This document shows, in pieces, positions 15,371 to 19,878 of a stretch of 19,878 nt of DNA (position 1 is its first letter; each line of letters opens with the position of its first letter). Below the pieces are notes generated by a model. The model made no database searches. It had not been told where the DNA came from and worked only from the letters and a program-made list of their open reading frames with translations. The DNA comes from Neptuniibacter sp. (GTDB taxonomy: Bacteria; Pseudomonadota; Gammaproteobacteria; Pseudomonadales; Balneatricaceae). The position numbers and the translations under genes are program-made. Location: positions 1-19,878 of the forward strand of contig JASBRM010000224.1 in assembly GCA_030149405.1 (NCBI GenBank), given 5' to 3'.

Positions 15371-17647
15371 ATGACTGTACAAACCACCTTTGAAGACGGC
15401 AATGAACAGCTGTCATTGAAAGACTTTACAGAGAAAGCGTATCTGGATTATTCCATGTACGTTATTTTGGATCGTGCATTGCCGCACATTGGTGATGGTA
15501 TGAAACCGGTTCAGCGTCGTATTGTGTATGCGATGTCAGAACTGGGTTTGAAAGCCAGTGCGAAGTATAAAAAATCAGCGCGTACTGTCGGTGATGTATT
15601 GGGTAAATTCCACCCACACGGTGACTCTGCATGCTACGAAGCGATGGTACTTATGGCGCAGCCATTCAGCTACCGCTATCCCTTGATTGATGGTCAGGGT
15701 AACTGGGGATCGCCGGACGATCCAAAATCGTTCGCAGCGATGCGTTACACGGAATCGCGTCTGGCACCCTACGCTGAAGTTTTATTGTCAGAAATCTCAC
15801 AGGGAACCGTTGAGTGGGTTCCCAACTTCGATGGCACTATGCGCGAACCCGCGATATTGCCTGCTCGATTGCCTAATGTTCTGTTAAATGGTACCACCGG
15901 TATTGCGGTGGGTATGGCGACAGATATACTGCCGCATAACCTCCGCGAAGTCGCTCGTGCCTGTGTGCATCTGCTGGATAATCCGCGTGCGGATCTTGAT
16001 GAGTTATCAGAGATCGTACCTGGGCCAGATATGCCCACCGATGCAGAGATAATTACTTCTCAAAGTGACCTGCGCAAAGTCTATGAAACAGGCCGCGGTT
16101 CTGTTCGGATGCGCGCGGTATACACAAAAGAGCAAGGTGAGATTGTGATCACGGCTCTACCGCATCAGGTTTCAGGTGCAAAAATTCTCGAGCAGATCGC
16201 TGCTCAGATGCAGCAGAAAAAACTGCCAATGGTCAGCGATCTCAGAGATGAGTCTGATCATGAAAACCCGACACGCTTAGTGATTGTTCCGCGTTCAAAT
16301 CGTGTTGATATTGAACAGTTAATGGCGCACCTGTTTGCCTCGACGGATCTTGAACGTACCTATCGTGTCAACATGAATATGATCGGTATCGACGGTCGAC
16401 CACAGGTGAAAAACCTGCGCCAGATCCTGGTGGAGTGGTTGAGTTGGCGTACTGATATCGTGCGTAAACGTCTGCAGCACCGCTTAGAAAAAGTGCTTGA
16501 TCGTTTGCACATCCTTGAAGGTTTGATGATTGCCTACCTCAATATTGATGAGGTCATTGCGATTATCCGGCATGAGGATGAGCCTAAAGCGGAACTGATG
16601 AAGCGTTTTGGTCTGACAGATGTTCAGGCTGATGCGATTTTGGATCTGAAACTGCGCCACCTGGCTAAGTTGGAAGAGTTCAAAATTCAGTCTGAACAGA
16701 ATGAGCTGGAAGAAGAGCGTAAGAAGCTGGAAGGCATCCTCGGTTCAGATGCGAAGATGCGTAAGCTGATCAAGCAGGAAATCGAAGAAGCCGCTGAGAA
16801 ATATGGTGACGAGCGACGCTCTCCAATTGTGGAACGTCAAGAAGCACAGGCATTCAGCGAGAAAGATCTTCTAGCAGCCGATCCCGTCACCGTCGTTATC
16901 TCTAAACAAGGCTGGATTCGTGCTGCAAAAGGTCATGAGATTGACGCGGTTGGTCTGAATTACAAGTCAGGCGATGGTTTTAAACTTGCCTGTAAAGGCC
17001 GTAGTAATCAGCCAACCATCTTGTTAGATACCACAGGGCGAAGTTTCACTATAGATACTCATAACCTGCCGTCTGCCCGTGGCCAGGGTGAACCGGTTAC
17101 AGGACGGATTACCTTGCCGAAAGGTTCCACCATTGATGCGGCGATCGCAGGTAAAGAGACGGATAAGGTGCTGATGGCTTCTGATGCCGGATATGGCTTT
17201 GTTACCAAAATTGGTGATCTGACCAGTAAAACCAAAAACGGTAAAGCAGCACTGACCCTACCTAAAAATGCGAAAGTGCTACCGCCAGTTCCTGTGAGTA
17301 AGCCGGACTCTAATCTAATCGCAGCAGTGACTAATGAAGGGCGCTTACTGGTGTTCCCTGTCTCTGATTTGCCTGAGTTGGCCCGTGGTAAAGGTAATAA
17401 AATCATCAATGTGCCATCTGCTCGTGCAGCTGCCCGAGAAGAGCTGGTGATTGCCATTGCGTGTTTTGCTCCGGAAGACACCCTTATGGTTCATGCCGGA
17501 CGTCAGCACCTGAAACTCAAACCTGCGGATATTGAACATTATCGGGGTGAACGAGGCCGCAGGGGTAATAAATTGCCCAGAGGTTATCAGAGGGTTGATA
17601 GCCTGGACGTTGAGGCTTCATCTGACGCAGGTACTGAAGAGGAATAG
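15371..17647 (+). CDS. parC: DNA topoisomerase IV subunit A
   Basis: The DNA-cleaving subunit of topoisomerase IV, 758 residues against 752 in E. coli. The N-terminal winged-helix domain contains the catalytic tyrosine Y126 (FAAMRYTE; equals E. coli Y120) and the segment [10 protein letters not shown] at 81-90. S86 and E90, the counterparts of E. coli S80 and E84, are the wild-type residues. A coiled-coil stretch lies at about 435-485 (rich in E and K), and the C-terminal beta-pinwheel domain runs from about 500 to 745 (for example [15 protein letters not shown] and [14 protein letters not shown]), with an acidic tail. ATG 15371 has a short GGAA just upstream. A strong intrinsic terminator follows, making this the last gene of its transcription unit. 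Confidence 0.97.
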   Translation: MTVQTTFEDGNEQLSLKDFTEKAYLDYSMYVILDRALPHIGDGMKPVQRRIVYAMSELGLKASAKYKKSARTVGDVLGKFHPHGDSACYEAMVLMAQPFSYRYPLIDGQGNWGSPDDPKSFAAMRYTESRLAPYAEVLLSEISQGTVEWVPNFDGTMREPAILPARLPNVLLNGTTGIAVGMATDILPHNLREVARACVHLLDNPRADLDELSEIVPGPDMPTDAEIITSQSDLRKVYETGRGSVRMRAVYTKEQGEIVITALPHQVSGAKILEQIAAQMQQKKLPMVSDLRDESDHENPTRLVIVPRSNRVDIEQLMAHLFASTDLERTYRVNMNMIGIDGRPQVKNLRQILVEWLSWRTDIVRKRLQHRLEKVLDRLHILEGLMIAYLNIDEVIAIIRHEDEPKAELMKRFGLTDVQADAILDLKLRHLAKLEEFKIQSEQNELEEERKKLEGILGSDAKMRKLIKQEIEEAAEKYGDERRSPIVERQEAQAFSEKDLLAADPVTVVISKQGWIRAAKGHEIDAVGLNYKSGDGFKLACKGRSNQPTILLDTTGRSFTIDTHNLPSARGQGEPVTGRITLPKGSTIDAAIAGKETDKVLMASDAGYGFVTKIGDLTSKTKNGKAALTLPKNAKVLPPVPVSKPDSNLIAAVTNEGRLLVFPVSDLPELARGKGNKIINVPSARAAAREELVIAIACFAPEDTLMVHAGRQHLKLKPADIEHYRGERGRRGNKLPRGYQRVDSLDVEASSDAGTEEE

Positions 17648-17660
17648 AGACTCGTAGAAG

Positions 17661-17686
17661 AGGGGAGCAAATAGCTCCCCTTTTTT
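17661..17686 (+). terminator. Strong intrinsic terminator after parC
   Basis: An 8-base stem AGGGGAGC / GCTCCCCT closes a five-base loop (AAATA at 17669-17673). A run of six T (17681-17686) follows directly, the first of them also pairing. It starts 14 bases after the parC stop. This is a textbook Rho-independent terminator. Confidence 0.93.
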
Positions 17687-17737
17687 ATTGTTCTCAGGTT
17701 CGCTAGTAACGGAAATTGAAGAAAGAGGTTTAATTTG

Positions 17738-18790
17738 ATGCAAACACCTCTGGTCGCTTTCATCTTAATCTGGCTATTTCACGCCTTGCAGATGGTCGGT
17801 GCTGCGGAAAATAATCCAACTGATGCACAAGTGCCTGGTCAGGTTACGGCTGAGATGATGGGAGTCATTCTGAATAGCCGTGATCCATTGAGTGTCGATA
17901 TTGCTGATTACTATCAGAAAGCCAGAAACATACCGGAAGAAAATATAATCAGAATCAGCTTTGATCCTGATAAACATGTTCTTTCGCATGAAGAATTTGT
18001 AAAGCTCAAGCACGAAGTAGATAGCCGAACACCTGAAGAAGTGCAGTTTTATGCTTTAACCTGGGCCAATACTTACCGTGTAGAATGCATGTCCATAACC
18101 GCCGCTTTTACGTTTGGTTTTGATAAGGCCTATAGTGACTGCCTGCAAACCTGCAGCCGGACAAAAATCAGTAGATATGCCTATTTAGACGATCTCAATC
18201 AACCTTACAAAAAGTTAGGGATCAGGCCTTCGATGATGCTGGCTGCTGAGAATTTTAAGGATGCTAAAGATTTAATCGATCGTGGTGTTGCAGCAGATGG
18301 ATTATCACCAGAGACACATGAAGCTTATTTAGTAAAAACGAAGGATAAAGCCCGCAACATAAGAAAAACCCATTACCTATACGCAGAAAAGACGTTGGGT
18401 CATCTGATTAATGTTTTCCATATCCCAACAGATAGGGTGACAACTGCGGATTACCTGATGTTTTATTTTACGGGTGCGAAATCTGTATATGGCATCGAAT
18501 ACCATGACTACCTGCCCGGGGCGATAGCAGATCATCTGACTTCATCAGCCGGACAATTGACCAACAGTAAGCAAATGAGTGCGTTAGAATGGCTTAAGGC
18601 TGGCGCGACCGGGAGTTACGGTACAGTGGTAGAACCCTGTAATCATCTGGGGAAATTTCCAAATCCATTTGTTGTGATGGACCACTACCTAAAAGGACAT
18701 ACGCTGATTGAGTCGTACTGGAAAAGTGTCATTATGCCAGGTCAGGGGGTGTTTATTGGTGAACCACTCGCGAGGCCCTATGGACGCTAA
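17738..18790 (+). CDS. Secreted TIGR03790-family protein of unknown function
   Basis: A 350-residue protein with a signal peptide (about 1-22, ending MVGA). ATG 17738 has AGAGG at 17724-17728; a TTG three bases earlier is less likely. The segment VILNSRDPLSVDIADYYQKA (43-62), with NIPEENI after it, matches the start of TIGR03790. Further matches are the CMSITAAF/CLQTC region (C117, C135, C139), DRGVAADG, the ATGSYGTVVEPC block (290-301) and GEPLARPY at the end. No enzyme function is established. From memory, TIGR03790 was noted as occurring in genomes that also carry exosortase (PEP-CTERM protein sorting). No PEP-CTERM tail is visible here. It stands after the parC terminator, so it needs its own promoter, which I cannot pinpoint. 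The downstream gene on the same strand begins 151 bases later. Confidence 0.8.
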   Translation: MQTPLVAFILIWLFHALQMVGAAENNPTDAQVPGQVTAEMMGVILNSRDPLSVDIADYYQKARNIPEENIIRISFDPDKHVLSHEEFVKLKHEVDSRTPEEVQFYALTWANTYRVECMSITAAFTFGFDKAYSDCLQTCSRTKISRYAYLDDLNQPYKKLGIRPSMMLAAENFKDAKDLIDRGVAADGLSPETHEAYLVKTKDKARNIRKTHYLYAEKTLGHLINVFHIPTDRVTTADYLMFYFTGAKSVYGIEYHDYLPGAIADHLTSSAGQLTNSKQMSALEWLKAGATGSYGTVVEPCNHLGKFPNPFVVMDHYLKGHTLIESYWKSVIMPGQGVFIGEPLARPYGR

Positions 18791-18941
18791 ACCCAAGATG
18801 TTGAGTGGTTTCTAGTGAGCATAAATCGGCTAATACTCATATGAACTGTAGGGTGTTGTAGTATTTTTTCTAACTCTATAAACTGATATCCCTTCTAAAT
18901 AAATCATATTTTTTTCTTACTCCCAGTGCGGGGCAGGTGTC

Positions 18942-19878
18942 ATGGATGGCAGTTTGATACGAAAAAGGTTCAAAGCACGTATTGTCTTTCTGGCAGCTGC
19001 GTTGATCTCGGGTATGCTTCTGATGGGGGCCTATCTGCTTTTTCATGCCTTTGATTTGCGCAGTACCTGGATTGAATACAGCCAATATAGTGAGAATCGC
19101 AACACTGCATTGAGTGAGATTTATCATGCAGTTGGTTATGGTGGTTTCATCCATAACTTCAAAAACTATGTACTGCGTCAGGAACCAGAATTACTGGAAA
19201 AACTGGATGCAGATATCAGTACAACCTTTTCCGCAATTAGTACTTACAAGAAGGCCGATCTAACCTCACATGAGCAGTTAGCGCTGGATATCATTCAGGC
19301 GACCTTCGAAAAATATAAAAATAATCTTGCTGTTGCGGTCGATATGATCAATCAGGGGCAGAACGTGTCTGAGATTGATGCTGCAGTCAGGATTAATGAT
19401 CAGCCAGCATTAACGGCCCTTCAAAGGCTTCAGGATGAGAACGTTTTATTCCATTCGAGGGTAAGTCAACAGATGCAGGAACAAGTCATTGGATTGATCA
19501 ATGTACTGCTTGTGGGGCTGCTTGCACTTCCGTTCGTTATTTTAGCTGCTTACCACTACCACGATGTTTTTGTGAGAATGATCAATCTGAGCATTGAAAA
19601 GCGGCGGGTTGAAAAGGCGTTGGAAGATAAATCAGCTGAGGCAGAACTTGCGGAATCGATGCATAAACAGATGAAACAGGAAGCGTATCACTGTGACCTG
19701 ACGCGGATTGCTAATCGTAAAGCATTTATGGAAACGGCTCAGGAGCAGCTTGATAAGGATGGAAACAGTCGTTTTGCTATCCTGTTTATCGATGTTGATG
19801 ATTTCAAGGTTGTTAATGATCAGTATGGTCACGAAGTGGGTGATAAAGTACTGATCGAGGTTGCCACTCGACTCTCAA
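18942..19878 (+). CDS. Membrane-bound GGDEF diguanylate cyclase, N-terminal part (3' end outside window)
   Basis: ATG 18942 with AGGTG a few bases upstream opens a frame that runs past the window end; 312 complete codons are visible. The protein has a first membrane helix at about 12-34 (VFLAAALISGMLLMGAYLLF) and a periplasmic, largely helical sensor at about 35-180, of the four-helix-bundle type by appearance. A second helix lies at about 182-204 (VIGLINVLLVGLLALPFVIL). A coiled linker follows (about 215-245, rich in E and K), then the start of a GGDEF domain. LTRIANRKAF takes the place of the usual LTGLPNR, followed by FIDVDDFKVVNDQYGHEVGD with the metal-binding aspartate. The GGDEF motif and inhibitory site lie beyond the window, so cyclase activity is likely but not shown. 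Confidence 0.9.
   Translation, partial: MDGSLIRKRFKARIVFLAAALISGMLLMGAYLLFHAFDLRSTWIEYSQYSENRNTALSEIYHAVGYGGFIHNFKNYVLRQEPELLEKLDADISTTFSAISTYKKADLTSHEQLALDIIQATFEKYKNNLAVAVDMINQGQNVSEIDAAVRINDQPALTALQRLQDENVLFHSRVSQQMQEQVIGLINVLLVGLLALPFVILAAYHYHDVFVRMINLSIEKRRVEKALEDKSAEAELAESMHKQMKQEAYHCDLTRIANRKAFMETAQEQLDKDGNSRFAILFIDVDDFKVVNDQYGHEVGDKVLIEVATRLS

Larger units (their letters stand above)
9575..17686 (+). other. Predicted transcription unit nudF-yqiB-cpdA-yqiA-parE-porin-parC
   Basis: Seven plus-strand genes follow each other with gaps of 16, -8, 59, 39, -8 and 35 bases. I see no intrinsic terminator until the strong one after parC. This is consistent with one long transcript starting in the AT-rich region before nudF, though internal promoters (for example ahead of yqiA or parE) cannot be excluded. 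The unit ties nucleotide clean-up (NudF, CpdA) to chromosome decatenation (ParE, ParC), as in other gammaproteobacteria, with an added outer-membrane gene. Confidence 0.55.

Noticed and set aside
18791..18941. Terminator or promoter between the TIGR03790 gene and the GGDEF gene
   Set aside because: There are T-runs near 18860 and 18908 but no stable hairpin before them, and only a poor promoter-like pair (TTGTAG, then TAAACT). Too weak to annotate.
1..19878. Mobile elements, CRISPR arrays, tRNA or rRNA genes and defence genes
   Set aside because: No transposase, integrase, regularly spaced repeats, tRNA-like cloverleaf or defence-family protein was found on reading both strands.

Overview
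The window looks like chromosomal DNA of a gammaproteobacterium with moderate GC. The clearest evidence is the gene order nudF-yqiB-cpdA-yqiA-parE, followed one gene later by parC. This is the enterobacterial and marine gammaproteobacterial neighbourhood of topoisomerase IV. The many cyclic-di-GMP proteins and the SulP carrier suggest a free-living aquatic bacterium, possibly of the Oceanospirillales, but that placement is inference. There are no rRNA or tRNA genes, insertion sequences, phage genes or CRISPR repeats that I can see.

Layout. Bases 2-832 hold the 3' end of recJ, followed closely by an unrecognised 60-residue protein. Bases 1182-4922 encode a very large membrane-bound GGDEF-EAL protein with a periplasmic sensor, three PAS domains and a C-terminal CZB zinc-binding domain. 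Next come nfo (endonuclease IV, 4961-5812) and a soluble EAL-CBS-GGDEF protein (5907-7742). The only gene on the minus strand is a SulP anion carrier (7728-9449), which converges on and overlaps the EAL-CBS-GGDEF gene by 15 bases. From an AT-rich divergent intergenic region a long plus-strand transcription unit runs: nudF, yqiB, cpdA, yqiA, parE, an outer-membrane beta-barrel gene and parC. It ends at a strong intrinsic terminator at 17661-17686. Beyond it are a secreted TIGR03790-family protein (17738-18790) and the start of a membrane-bound GGDEF protein (18942 to the window end), whose GGDEF motif lies outside the window.

Functional picture. Two themes alternate: DNA maintenance (RecJ, Nfo, ParE, ParC) and nucleotide signalling or clean-up. 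The latter comprises three cyclic-di-GMP enzymes, the cAMP phosphodiesterase CpdA and the ADP-ribose pyrophosphatase NudF. The three cyclic-di-GMP proteins have different input modules (periplasmic sensor plus PAS plus zinc-binding CZB; CBS pair; helical periplasmic domain), so they probably answer to different signals. The parts that depart most from textbook gene order are the C-terminal CZB on a GGDEF-EAL protein, the porin-like gene coupled between parE and parC, and the TIGR03790 protein, a family I recall as co-occurring with exosortase protein sorting. I see no clear new multi-gene system; most of the window is well-known families in a somewhat unusual arrangement.
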